NCBI GenBank assembly: GCA_016294105.1
Contig: JAEDCN010000001.1
Location: 124,001-188,000 of the forward strand
DNA length: 64,000 nt
DNA from: Treponema sp.
Lineage (GTDB): Bacteria; Spirochaetota; Spirochaetia; Treponematales; Treponemataceae
Reading direction: 5' to 3'
Positions 44,058 to 53,073 of this stretch are shown piece by piece. A program made the translations under genes and the position numbers. A model generated the notes under the pieces. That model was not told the origin of the DNA and ran no database searches. It was given only the letters and a program-made list of their open reading frames with translations. How positions within the stretch are numbered: the stretch's first letter is position 1; each line of letters starts with the position of its first letter.

Positions 44058-47000
44058 CTACCTTACTTTGTCCTGCAGAAGTTGTTCAATAAGACCGGGT
44101 CTGTTCAATTCGGTATGAACATAATTCTGCAAGATACATTGCAGAATGCTGTTGCGCAATGCTGTTTGTTCTTGTGTCTGGAAATCACATTCTCTCAGTT
44201 CCTTTTCGATATGCTCCTGCACGTCATCACGCCAGATGTGTATGTCATGGGGATTTCTTGCAGCGGAATTCCGCAAAGTCTTGGAAAACTCAGGAAGCAA
44301 CTGAGCTACAATGAAGGACAATTTGTCATAGTCTGGTTTTTTCCCTTGGGCCATATACTGCCTGATGGCAACATGGAGCGAACCATTCAAATAACTTCCC
44401 TTCAATCCATTCTCAATCGGCTCCCGCAATTGGTTTTCGTCTCCTGCATTGCACAAAAGGCGGGCCAGCTCCAGCCGCTGCTGCATTTCTGGTGCTCCTG
44501 AATCCTCATCATCCTGCCGCTGATACTCGAATTTCTTTTCATTCTCATACCGTTCCACCTGGCACAGCACCGGCTCGATCCAGTTGTTCTGATAGACGGC
44601 GGCCACACCCACCGGCAGACGGGCCAGCTCCGTTATCTGGTCGTCGTTCAGGTTGGCTGCCCTGCCCACCAACTCCCGGTCGTCCTGGTCGGGAAGCCGC
44701 ATGATGATCTTGGTGTTGGTGTTGCGGATGACCGACAGGTCCAGGAGGCCCGGCGCCTGGTCGGCTATGATGAAGCCCTCCCCATAGCTGCGCATCTCGG
44801 CGATGGCGTTTGCCAGCATCTCCACTGACTTGCCCAGCAGGTTGCCGCTGTCCTGGCTCTGTTCCGTGGAGGTGCGCTTCAAAAGGTTGTGAGCCTCCTC
44901 CAGCACCGTCACGTGGCTCAGCGGTGAGTTGATGTGGCCTTCCGTCATGCGGTGCTCCTGCAGCTTCAGCACCAAAAGCCCCATGATGAGGGACTTTGTC
45001 TCGGTGGAACCCACGCGGCTCAGGTCTACAATCACCTTGCTGTCAAAGAGCTCCTGGGCGGAAATCTCCTCCGTGGTGAAGATGAGTCCGTTGATTCCGT
45101 TGGTCAGGGACTTCAGACGGGTGACGAGGGCTCCCTTGTAGGCTCCCTTGTTCTCGGCATCGTACTCGGAGGAGTCGATGATGGTGCGGATGTTCCGGGT
45201 CACGTCGGCAAAGGTGGGATACAGGTCGTCTCCGTAGGGATTGGTTGACTCCGTGAGGTTCCAGCCACAGTCCTCGTAGGACTTCTCCACCGCCTCCTTC
45301 AAGACGGCGGGCATGGCGGCGTACATGGGCCAGCACACGTTGAAGATTTCTATGAGGCGGTCAAGGTGCTCAAGGATGTGTATGTTCCTGGAAGGCTCCT
45401 CCGTGCCGTGGGGAAAGCTGAAGGGATTGATTCTCAGCAGGGGTGTGAGCTGTGGGTTGGTGCCGTACACGGACACGCCCGGCAGGCCCCCCAGCACCTC
45501 CTTGTACTCACCCTTGGCAGGCTCCACCACCAGGAAGTTTACGTCCTTCTGCTCCAACCCTACGTCCTTCTGCCCCAACCCTTCCAGCAGCCGGTAGATG
45601 GTGTTGGACTTACCGCTACCAGTGGAACCAGTGACAAAGGTGTGGGAGGTGAGGGAGTCCCTTGAAAGCTTTACAAGGCGGTTTTTTGATGGGGTAAACA
45701 TGTGATAGCAAAAGCCAATCTCAAAATCCTCTGTAATACTTTCAATACCATGGGGATCCCTACCAAAGGAAACTCCCTCAAGGACAGGCAAACCCTGCAT
45801 AGATTTTCTGGGAAAAATCATCACGTTGGAAAGCTTGTCGGTAGCAACATAATTGGTAGGGGTAACGGCAATTGGCTGTCCTCCTCCATCCTCTGTCACA
45901 AAGATTGGATGACAAAAGTGCCGCACATAATCCTTGATTTTACTGAACTCACAGCTATCACTACCCCCACCCTCATAGCACCATGTCTGGATGGCGCTGG
46001 ATTCAAGATGGGACTCCTTTCCTTGGGTAATTCCTCTCAAATAGCTTGCGACGCTGGTACAGGTTGCACTATCCTCTGCAAGGATATAGGTGGCATACTT
46101 CCACAAACCAGTGGCCTGACTTTCTGAAATCCCCTTCATCACATTTTCCAGCCGATTCAAGAGATTGCTGACCGTGTAGGATTGGTAGGTGTAGGTTGCT
46201 CCCTCCGTCTTTCCAAAGGATATGCTGGATCCCTTGGTGGAAGCCTGGCTCTCTCCTGTCGTCTCAGTCTTTGCAGTACCCCAACTATACCCATATCCAG
46301 CAGATAAGCCTAAAGATGTGCTTTCGAAAATGGTTTTTGAAGTAACATTCCAAATTGTCCTGATAACATTAAACAACCAACCTGGCGATTTTGTCTCTGA
46401 ACTTCCTCTATTAATTCCTGCATTTATTCCGAAGTTCACCGAATGGGTTTTGGAGATGGTGTTGCTGACACTGCTGAAATTGGAGAGGGTTTCTGACTCA
46501 CTTTGGGTGGAGTCCTCACTAGTTCCCTCATTGAACTGGTAGGACAGGAAGGGATGGATTGCCGTTGCCAACTGCTCGTATCCAGTCAATATTTCCCGTA
46601 TGCTGGCCATGGAGATGGACTCAGCCAGAAACACTACCGTATACCCCTCTTTGTTTGATTCGGGAACAACTCCGTCCAGAAGCTTGTCCAATCCTTGGGT
46701 AATGTAGTCCTCTGAATATTCAGAGGGGCTATTCATGAGGATGGAAATATGGTTGTACTTGTCCATAATCTCCCCTACCTTTGTTTCTGTGTCACTGGAT
46801 TTTATGTCCTCAACTTCACTGCCGGGGAAATTCCCTTGTAAAGTCGCTTTAAGCAATGCTTGGTTCTTTCCACTATCTTCATTTCTTCCCTGACCGACAT
46901 TCTTTACAATAAAGTCCATGGAGGTAGCTTCATGAGTGCGGGTAACCATCAGAGCGATGGTATGATCTCCATCTGCAAAGGTACTCATGGCATTTTTAAA

Positions 47001-47231
47001 GCAATCTCCAATCTTCTCGTCCTTGTCAAAGACCCATCGCCTTATCTTCACTCCCCGTATATTAGCTGAATAACTTACAAGTGGGGAATCCTTATCCGGC
47101 GGGCAATTTATGCCCTCAAAGGGAGCACACCGATAATCTTGTTCCAGACGATTTGCATATTCCTTGTCTAGGGTATAGGCAATTTTTCCTAAATTCTCAA
47201 GCAGTACTCCTTCATCTGGTTTCTTGGACAT
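44058..47231 (-). CDS. HerA/FtsK-type (DUF87) ATPase with long N-terminal region
   Basis: 1057 residues from the ATG at 47231, behind GGAGGAGG; an ATG at 47246 lacks a site. The C-terminal half is a HerA/VirB4-like ATPase (numbered from 47246): Walker A G-S-T-G-S-G-K-S (540-547), V-V-E-P-A-K-G-E-Y-K near 573, D-L-S-R-V-G near 741, Walker B V-T-V-L-E-E-A-H (779-786) and I-A-D-Q-A-P-G-L-L-D near 835. Such motors pump DNA or protein. The N-terminal half has an alpha/beta domain and a Ser/Thr/Gly-rich stretch (about 240-356) with beta-like alternation and one hydrophobic patch. Overlaps the small membrane protein gene by 20 bases. The ATPase core is strikingly GC-rich compared with both ends. Confidence 0.88.
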   Translation of the reverse strand: MSKKPDEGVLLENLGKIAYTLDKEYANRLEQDYRCAPFEGINCPPDKDSPLVSYSANIRGVKIRRWVFDKDEKIGDCFKNAMSTFADGDHTIALMVTRTHEATSMDFIVKNVGQGRNEDSGKNQALLKATLQGNFPGSEVEDIKSSDTETKVGEIMDKYNHISILMNSPSEYSEDYITQGLDKLLDGVVPESNKEGYTVVFLAESISMASIREILTGYEQLATAIHPFLSYQFNEGTSEDSTQSESETLSNFSSVSNTISKTHSVNFGINAGINRGSSETKSPGWLFNVIRTIWNVTSKTIFESTSLGLSAGYGYSWGTAKTETTGESQASTKGSSISFGKTEGATYTYQSYTVSNLLNRLENVMKGISESQATGLWKYATYILAEDSATCTSVASYLRGITQGKESHLESSAIQTWCYEGGGSDSCEFSKIKDYVRHFCHPIFVTEDGGGQPIAVTPTNYVATDKLSNVMIFPRKSMQGLPVLEGVSFGRDPHGIESITEDFEIGFCYHMFTPSKNRLVKLSRDSLTSHTFVTGSTGSGKSNTIYRLLEGLGQKDVGLEQKDVNFLVVEPAKGEYKEVLGGLPGVSVYGTNPQLTPLLRINPFSFPHGTEEPSRNIHILEHLDRLIEIFNVCWPMYAAMPAVLKEAVEKSYEDCGWNLTESTNPYGDDLYPTFADVTRNIRTIIDSSEYDAENKGAYKGALVTRLKSLTNGINGLIFTTEEISAQELFDSKVIVDLSRVGSTETKSLIMGLLVLKLQEHRMTEGHINSPLSHVTVLEEAHNLLKRTSTEQSQDSGNLLGKSVEMLANAIAEMRSYGEGFIIADQAPGLLDLSVIRNTNTKIIMRLPDQDDRELVGRAANLNDDQITELARLPVGVAAVYQNNWIEPVLCQVERYENEKKFEYQRQDDEDSGAPEMQQRLELARLLCNAGDENQLREPIENGLKGSYLNGSLHVAIRQYMAQGKKPDYDKLSFIVAQLLPEFSKTLRNSAARNPHDIHIWRDDVQEHIEKELRECDFQTQEQTALRNSILQCILQNYVHTELNRPGLIEQLLQDKVR

Positions 47232-47637
47232 AGTCTCCTCCTCCATCCTTTTCTGCTCCGCATTGCCTCACACAAGCTACAAGCACTAAACAAGCTAAGA
47301 GCGCCGCAACCGCTGCAACCAACAAAAGAGTTTTTTTTTGAGGATTATTCTGTCCACGCTGATGGACATATTGGGCCACCTCAAAAAGATACCGTAGATA
47401 CTCCTCATTGAAATTTTCTGCCACAGCAGCATTTGACAGTAATCCCAGATATTCCTTCGTCCACTCTGACTCTGGCTTCCGTTCCAGCTTAACATGAGAA
47501 AAATAGGCATCTTTTGCGGCAAGATGCCGCAAAAGCTCGGAAAGAAATTCCCGGGTAAATTTACCTGCAGCAATATCATTTGCGATGCGCACCCGGTTCA
47601 CCTTTCCATCTTCAATATATCTAGAAAGATCAGCCAT
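47212..47637 (-). CDS. Small C-terminally anchored membrane protein
   Basis: 141 residues. Soluble helical part of about 100 residues (A-G-K-F-T-R-E-F-L-S-E-L-L-R), then one strong helix at about 104-124 and a short charged tail: a tail-anchored layout with the main domain in the cytoplasm. No known family. Its ATG overlaps the dynamin-like stop by eight bases and its end overlaps the ATPase start. Likely the membrane adaptor of the system. Confidence 0.75.
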   Translation of the reverse strand: MADLSRYIEDGKVNRVRIANDIAAGKFTREFLSELLRHLAAKDAYFSHVKLERKPESEWTKEYLGLLSNAAVAENFNEEYLRYLFEVAQYVHQRGQNNPQKKTLLLVAAVAALLACLVLVACVRQCGAEKDGGGDYVQETR

Positions 47638-50095
47638 TCTTCACACTCCTTTGCCAGATTTTTTTCTCCAGCTCTTCAAGGCGTGCTGTAACAGAGGCTG
47701 CCACTTCCTTCAGTTTTTCTCCAAGCTGCATCATCGCATCCTTGTCCTCAATCTTTGCCTTTGTGTCTGATGAATATTCTTCTACACGACCACGGAACTC
47801 ATCTTCGAGCCTTTCAACAATCTCCTTATGCTTTTTCTTGTAGGCGGCTATGTAGGCATCTGTCCATTTAGCCAGAGACTCACTCAAAGACTCTTTCAAC
47901 TCAGACAAAAAATCTTCCTTTTTCAGATAGTCTTTCTTCTTAAACCAAACCTTTTTTGTTACCTTATGCTCCTTCATTATTTGAGTCACAGGAATTGGAT
48001 CAAATTCCACACTCTCTACAGCGCTCACCTGCATCATGAGGGTTTTCTTGGCATTATCACTAATGCTGGTATCTGATTGAATTGAATTAAAGACATTGGT
48101 AAGGAACGCTTCAATTTTTCCTTCCAAAACCTTTTTGCTGGCTTTGGCAAAGTGATAGTTCATCCTGGAAAATTCATCGTCAATCGCAGATGTAATACCT
48201 TGTTCATGCTCAGGCTTGAGCTTTATCTTGCCACCACTAAAGATTCCTGGCTTGCCCAGCCTCCAATCCACCTCAGCTGCTATCTGTCCCTTACTCTCTT
48301 CTATGTCAGTGCTGGCAAGGCCCAACTCATGCAAATCTTTTTCTGAAAGCATATTTTCATTGGCTTTCTTACCAGCCTCTGTAACAATTGCATCCACCCT
48401 TTCCTTCAGCTGCCTTATTTCTTCTTCCAGCTCTACTATATTTTGTTCGGTGGCGGTACACAAGGACTGGCTCTTAGCCGTCACATTGGCCAAAGTCTTC
48501 TCCACGCCCTGGATGATTGCAGAGGCTCTTACTGCCGAGGCAAATTTCTCGCCATAATCCTTGAGCTCCTCTTCCAGGGCATAAAGGCCAGAGGTGACAT
48601 AGACCAATCGGTTGATATCCCCCTTTTCCCTGGCATCTTGGGCGGCGGCATCACTTTTTTCTATCATCCGCCTTGTAGCCAGATCAGAAGAAGCCATCCT
48701 GTTCTCCCGGTAGCAAAGCCCGTTGGGAGACATTTCATCATCCACAGGATTTTTCTTAATCCAGAACTCATCATCCCCTGTCTTTGTTTCCTCCTTCATG
48801 CAGGCCTTTGCAGCAGCAGCAAATTTGGAGGAAACGAACAGCAGCTTCTTTTCCCTCAAGTGCAAGGAGAAATTGGGGTCTTCCTTCATGGTCAAAGTTG
48901 CATCACGCAACCCCTTTCTCTCATCACGGTTTACATCATCTGCATGAGTCATGACGACGAAGGAACGGGCAATGTCTATGGTATTCTTGTCATTCTTCTG
49001 CTCTGCATCCTTGATGTATGTCAGCAACGCATTTGTACCAGAACCCTCCAATGCATTTGGCCTACATACAAAGATAAGAATCGACTGGCTCTGCCCTCCC
49101 AGTGCCTTATTCAACACCTCCCTGTGTTTCATAGAATTACTATCAGTACCAGGAGTGTCATAGATGGTGAATTTAACTAAGTCAGAGTCAAGTCCAATGG
49201 GAAATTTAAGGTGAAGGATTTCTGACACCCCAGGAACCTCATTCAAGGTATCCAGTATTGCATAAAGCTGCTCGTGCCTTTTTTTCCCCTTCACTTCATT
49301 CATCTTGTTTTGTATTTCAGTCCGTTCTTGGGATTCCATCGGCCCTTCGCTGAACTCAAAGCAGGATGTGTGGTCATTCCACACAATGCGGCTGCACGTA
49401 CCTACAAGAAAGAACCTGATTTCCACAGGCTTGCCTTTCTCTGGACTCATAATTACCAGCATCTTTGCTGTCTTGGCCTCTGGTGAGGCTGGCAATATTT
49501 TGTATCCAAGCAAGGCATTTATCAAAGAGGATTTCCCAGAGCTATAGACTCCCGCAAAGCAAATGTTTACATTGGAGCTTTTAAGGTTGTCCATCTTCTT
49601 CCTGATGCTCCTCACCTCTTCGCTTAAAAACCTAGCCAGACTCTGAGCTCGCTCCTTTACAGTCCCATTCTTCGTGGGAACGTCAAACACTATGGTTTTC
49701 TTTGCCTCCAAAGCATCAACCGTGTTTTTCCCAAAATCCATAATATCTTTGAAGGCAGCCTTCATGCTGGGAAGCTCTGCCAAAAGTGTAGTAGTAATTT
49801 TGAATTTGTCGCTTCCTTCGTTATAGTATTCTGCCATTTGCTCAAAATCCATATAGTCGAGTTTTGTTGTAACAACCCTAATCTCGACCTCAGACAAGCC
49901 ATCAAAGGCTTTCTTCACATCGTCAAAAAAATCATTCCCATGATCCTGCAGAATGAATTTCCCCTTTTGTTCCAACATGTACTTGGCAAGACAACTTTTC
50001 TTGTCCACTCTTGTTGTGCCAGTACCAGAACCTCTCCTGAATTCAATCTCTTTCATAGCAGGATGATATTTCATTTCCAACCAATCTTTTGCCAC
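47630..50095 (-). CDS. Dynamin-like large GTPase
   Basis: 821 residues from the GTG at 50095, nine bases behind GGAGG; the frame reaches a GTG at 50128 with no site. Numbered from 50128: N-terminal helical region (1-185), G1 G-V-Y-S-S-G-K-S-S (193-201), G3 D-T-P-G (324-327), G4-like T-H-A-D-D (394-398), then long helices and coiled coils to the end. Bacterial dynamin-like proteins remodel or tether membranes, some in phage defence. No transmembrane segment; a few Lys-rich stretches near the end could bind lipid. First gene of the island operon. Confidence 0.85.
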   Translation of the reverse strand: MAKDWLEMKYHPAMKEIEFRRGSGTGTTRVDKKSCLAKYMLEQKGKFILQDHGNDFFDDVKKAFDGLSEVEIRVVTTKLDYMDFEQMAEYYNEGSDKFKITTTLLAELPSMKAAFKDIMDFGKNTVDALEAKKTIVFDVPTKNGTVKERAQSLARFLSEEVRSIRKKMDNLKSSNVNICFAGVYSSGKSSLINALLGYKILPASPEAKTAKMLVIMSPEKGKPVEIRFFLVGTCSRIVWNDHTSCFEFSEGPMESQERTEIQNKMNEVKGKKRHEQLYAILDTLNEVPGVSEILHLKFPIGLDSDLVKFTIYDTPGTDSNSMKHREVLNKALGGQSQSILIFVCRPNALEGSGTNALLTYIKDAEQKNDKNTIDIARSFVVMTHADDVNRDERKGLRDATLTMKEDPNFSLHLREKKLLFVSSKFAAAAKACMKEETKTGDDEFWIKKNPVDDEMSPNGLCYRENRMASSDLATRRMIEKSDAAAQDAREKGDINRLVYVTSGLYALEEELKDYGEKFASAVRASAIIQGVEKTLANVTAKSQSLCTATEQNIVELEEEIRQLKERVDAIVTEAGKKANENMLSEKDLHELGLASTDIEESKGQIAAEVDWRLGKPGIFSGGKIKLKPEHEQGITSAIDDEFSRMNYHFAKASKKVLEGKIEAFLTNVFNSIQSDTSISDNAKKTLMMQVSAVESVEFDPIPVTQIMKEHKVTKKVWFKKKDYLKKEDFLSELKESLSESLAKWTDAYIAAYKKKHKEIVERLEDEFRGRVEEYSSDTKAKIEDKDAMMQLGEKLKEVAASVTARLEELEKKIWQRSVKNG

Positions 50096-50182
50096 AGCCT
50101 TTTCCCTCCAAAAACCCAGTCCGTCCACACGCTGGATGCACAGACCAATTCATTTAGAATGTCTTTTGAGATAATACATTTT

Positions 50183-50233
50183 AAAGAATTACTAATCAAG
50201 TCTTAAAGATTGTTTGAAAAAAAATAATTCTTT
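50183..50233. promoter_or_regulatory. Inverted repeat, candidate operator
   Basis: AAAGAATTA (50183-50191) and TAATTCTTT (50225-50233), exact reverse complements 33 bases apart, in the divergent gap between the dynamin-like gene and the XRE gene. Position suggests a regulator site. Confidence 0.4.
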
Positions 50234-50240
50234 TAGAATA

Positions 50241-50269
50241 TTACATTCCTGTCTGTAACGGCACATAAT
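50241..50269 (+). promoter_or_regulatory. Promoter of the XRE regulator gene
   Basis: TTACAT (50241-50246), 17-base spacer, CATAAT (50264-50269), seven bases before the ATG. Confidence 0.45.
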
Positions 50270-50276
50270 TTTAGAC

Positions 50277-50603
50277 ATGGATGGAGTGAACATTCGCAAG
50301 ATTTTTGGCGAGAACGTCAAGTATCACCGCAAGAAGCAGGGGCTTTCGCAGGAACAGCTGGCAGAGCGGCTGGAAATAAGCACCAACCATCTGAGCGTCA
50401 TAGAGACGGGAACGAAATTTGTCACCTACAAGCTTTTGGAGCGCATCGTCAAGGAGCTGCAAGTCCATCCCTCCTCCCTGTTCCACTGTTCATTGGAGGC
50501 GCCGCTGGACGAAAGTGCGGTGAACAAAATCAATGCCATCATCTCCACCGAGCTTGCCCAAGTGGAGGAGCGGATTCAACTGAGACTGAGGGAGCTGCTG
50601 TAG
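50277..50603 (+). CDS. XRE-family transcriptional regulator
   Basis: 108 residues. Cro/CI-type helix-turn-helix: L-S-Q-E-Q-L-A-E-R-L-E-I-S-T-N-H-L-S-V-I-E (about residues 23-43), followed by a helical tail of about 40 residues that could dimerise. Divergent from the five-gene operon and the only regulator nearby, so it probably controls it. GC-rich (36 of 60 bases in the 50461 line, hand count). No Shine-Dalgarno. Confidence 0.88.
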   Translation: MDGVNIRKIFGENVKYHRKKQGLSQEQLAERLEISTNHLSVIETGTKFVTYKLLERIVKELQVHPSSLFHCSLEAPLDESAVNKINAIISTELAQVEERIQLRLRELL

Positions 50604-50607
50604 GACG

Positions 50608-51531
50608 TTACAGGCTGGAAAGGATGCGTGAGGAAATGTCCATGGAGAACAGCTTTGAGCTTTGAGAGGCTTTTGGGGTCGTTCTCAGCGGGGCGGTCTC
50701 CTGAGCCTCCATCAGGGGGAATGACAGCCCAGTGGCGAAGAACTGCATCTGCGGGGCTGTCTTTTCCAGCGGATGGTACAGCGGGTCGGCAACGATGGGC
50801 AGGCCGCACCAGGCAAGGTGGCAGCGGACCTGATGGCGGTAGCCCTTGGTGATGGTTGCCTTTACCGTGAGGGTTTCCCGTTCCGTGATGGCAGCTCCCA
50901 AGGGGGTTGAGGCGTCACCCGTCGGCTTATGCTGGAAGCTGCCCTGAGTGCCGCTGGATTCTATCAGATGAAAGCTGGTGGTGTAGGACTGGAGACCCAT
51001 GTCCCCCTCCCCGGCCTTTGAGGGATTTCGGCCACCCCTTCCCGCCTTCCGACGGGAACATTTGCCGGAATCCTGGGTGACGGGACGCACCTGCTTCCTG
51101 CCAGGGCCATAGGGACGGAAGCCACTCTCCACCATGAAGCCGGCGGAACGGGTGACGGGGAAACCAAGGAGGTTTGGCGGCGGCGGAAAGCCACCAAGAA
51201 GATCTGGACAGGAGGGCAGATACTGGCAGCGGGCGGTGTAGCCTTTCTTGAAAAGCCCTGCCTCCTGGCAGGCCGTAATGTGGTCGTAAAAGTCCTGGTT
51301 CCGGGCAATCAGCAGGAGGCCAGCGGTGTCTTGGTCGATGCGATGGACAAGGCCCCCCTCCACCGCCTTCCTTCCCTGCACCGCCCGCACCTCTGGAAAC
51401 TGCGCCGCCACCAGGGCCAGGGCGCACTCCCCATCCTCTGGTCGCAGGGGGGCGCTGTGGATGCCAGCCGCCTTGAATGCCACCACAAAGTCCCGGTGGC
51501 ACTCCACAATCTCAACAGCTACAGCCGACAT
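50608..51531 (-). CDS. RluA-family pseudouridine synthase, GC-rich copy
   Basis: 307 residues from the ATG at 51531, which overlaps the rluD stop by 13 bases; the open frame beyond runs through rluD. No S4 domain. Catalytic H-R-I-D-Q-D-T-A-G near residue 70 with the Asp conserved; C-terminal H-Q-V-R-C-H-L-A-W-C-G-L-P block. An unusual Gly/Arg-rich insertion lies mid-domain (about residues 120-165). Convergent with the XRE gene, whose stop is five bases away. A truncated 3' copy lies at 42533-42757. Confidence 0.85.
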   Translation of the reverse strand: MSAVAVEIVECHRDFVVAFKAAGIHSAPLRPEDGECALALVAAQFPEVRAVQGRKAVEGGLVHRIDQDTAGLLLIARNQDFYDHITACQEAGLFKKGYTARCQYLPSCPDLLGGFPPPPNLLGFPVTRSAGFMVESGFRPYGPGRKQVRPVTQDSGKCSRRKAGRGGRNPSKAGEGDMGLQSYTTSFHLIESSGTQGSFQHKPTGDASTPLGAAITERETLTVKATITKGYRHQVRCHLAWCGLPIVADPLYHPLEKTAPQMQFFATGLSFPLMEAQETAPLRTTPKASQSSKLFSMDISSRILSSL

Positions 51532-52466
51532 TTCTGATATTTTCCGTGGAGCACCTGCATGACCTTCCTGAAGCGCTGGGGCGTGGGAGACTTGAATTCG
51601 GTGAAGTCCTGGCTTTCCGGCAGCCGAAGGGACAGGAGGCTGGAATGGAGCATCAAGGTGGCGCCGGGAAAGACCTGGTTCTTGCTGCCGTAGATGGGAT
51701 CCCCCAGAATGGGGCAGCCGATGTGCTTCATGTGAACACGAATCTGATGGGTGCGGCCAGTTTTCAGACGAAGACGCATGAGAGAAAAGGGCCCATAGCA
51801 AGCAATACATCGATACACCGTGTGGGCAAACTTTCCCTGGGTTGAATCGGTGCTGGCTTTAAACCGCTTTCGATTCTTTGGGTCACGAATCAGCTGGGTC
51901 TTGATGTTACCAGAAGCAGCAGGAGGTCGGCCCACCACAATGGCGATATATTCTTTTTTTACCCGTCGCTGCTGAAACTGCTCCTGAAGCCAAGTTTCAC
52001 TGGCAATATTTTTTGCCGTGATAATCAATCCTGAAGTATCTTTATCTAGCCGATGGACAATACCAGGTCGATGGCTTGTTTCCACCGCTCCCCGTCCCCA
52101 GTGAAACAGCAGGGCGTTCACCAAGGTACCAGTCCAGTTACCAGCGGCAGGATGAGTCACCATGCCCTGCTCCTTGTTTACCACCGTAACATCATCGTCC
52201 TCGTACACAAGATTCAAGGGCAGGTCCTGGGGCTGAATGTCCTGGGGAATCTGTTCTTCCCATTCCACGTCAATCTTGTCACCAGACTTTATTTTAGAGG
52301 AAAATTTCCCGGAATTTCCGTTAATCACAAGATTGGTGATAATATTCTGTAGATGAGATCGATTAGCACAACCACAGGCTGCAAGTATTTCATCCTGTCC
52401 GGAAAGGAATTTGTCAACACGCATTTGTGCCGTATCATCGGGCACAACAATAGTAATATTAGGCAT
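51519..52466 (-). CDS. rluD: RluD-type rRNA pseudouridine synthase
   Basis: 315 residues. N-terminal S4 domain (about 13-65), catalytic H-R-L-D-K-D-T-S-G with Asp 141, then G-R-T-H-Q-I-R-V-H-M-K-H near residue 240. Domain order fits RluD, which modifies helix 69 of 23S rRNA. The 3' quarter (about 51519-51780) is clearly GC-richer than the rest (36 of 60 versus 27 of 60 in two hand-counted lines), so the gene is probably a recombinant. Confidence 0.92.
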   Translation of the reverse strand: MPNITIVVPDDTAQMRVDKFLSGQDEILAACGCANRSHLQNIITNLVINGNSGKFSSKIKSGDKIDVEWEEQIPQDIQPQDLPLNLVYEDDDVTVVNKEQGMVTHPAAGNWTGTLVNALLFHWGRGAVETSHRPGIVHRLDKDTSGLIITAKNIASETWLQEQFQQRRVKKEYIAIVVGRPPAASGNIKTQLIRDPKNRKRFKASTDSTQGKFAHTVYRCIACYGPFSLMRLRLKTGRTHQIRVHMKHIGCPILGDPIYGSKNQVFPGATLMLHSSLLSLRLPESQDFTEFKSPTPQRFRKVMQVLHGKYQKCRL

Positions 52467-53073
52467 TTGGTATCACTCCATCAAGTTGTGGCAATCTTAC
52501 AGAAAGGCCAAAGGGAAGAAAATTCGAGAAAGTACCTTGCGAAAGTGTTTCCAGAGGAAGCAGCTCTGAAGAAACATCTTCTTCTGGAATCCTGTCCAGT
52601 GGTACATTTTCCTCGGTGGACTCATCTTCCAGGGGAATGATTTCCACTGCTCCTCGATTCAATTCCTGATAGGCCTTGTTCCGCTTATGTCGCTGAATGC
52701 TCGAAATAGTAAAGTCTGTAATCCCTACCACAGCTGCCACTCCCAAGGAAGTAAAGAGGATTCCCAGCTGCTCGTCGGTGGAAAGATAGGCAGCAGATGA
52801 GGACTTAGCAAAGGGATTAGGAAAATAATCTGGATTCATGTCGTGGGAAAAGTAGCGGTACAGGGAATAGCCCAAGGTTACGCCTAAGGTAGCAAAGGGT
52901 AAGGATCCCAAACTCACAATTTCTGCCCGCCGCATATCCTGAAGCCAACCAGGAAACTCGTCCTTAGTATAGGGCTCAATGGTAACGGTAGGTTCTGCTG
53001 CAGCCAAGGGAAAAGAGGCCATAAAAGTACAACAGAGCACCAAGGCAATGCAGCGGAATAATCCAGTTTTCAT
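52459..53073 (-). CDS. Exported protein of unknown function
   Basis: 204 residues. Signal peptide of about 26 residues ending L-A-A-A-E. One or two hydrophobic stretches follow (about 57-75 and 103-122), then an acidic C-terminal region with repeated L-P-L-E / I-P-L-E motifs. No family recognised. Start overlaps the yggS stop (TGATG), end overlaps the rluD start by eight bases. Confidence 0.7.
   Translation of the reverse strand: MKTGLFRCIALVLCCTFMASFPLAAAEPTVTIEPYTKDEFPGWLQDMRRAEIVSLGSLPFATLGVTLGYSLYRYFSHDMNPDYFPNPFAKSSSAAYLSTDEQLGILFTSLGVAAVVGITDFTISSIQRHKRNKAYQELNRGAVEIIPLEDESTEENVPLDRIPEEDVSSELLPLETLSQGTFSNFLPFGLSVRLPQLDGVIPNA

Noticed and set aside
44929..45665. Several long plus- and minus-strand frames in the ATPase core, rich in Arg, Pro and Ser
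   Set aside because: High GC in this part removes stop codons from other frames; only the ATPase frame has motifs.
50927..51502. 191-residue frame inside the GC-rich pseudouridine synthase gene
   Set aside because: Shadow of a GC-rich gene; no start site and no family resemblance.
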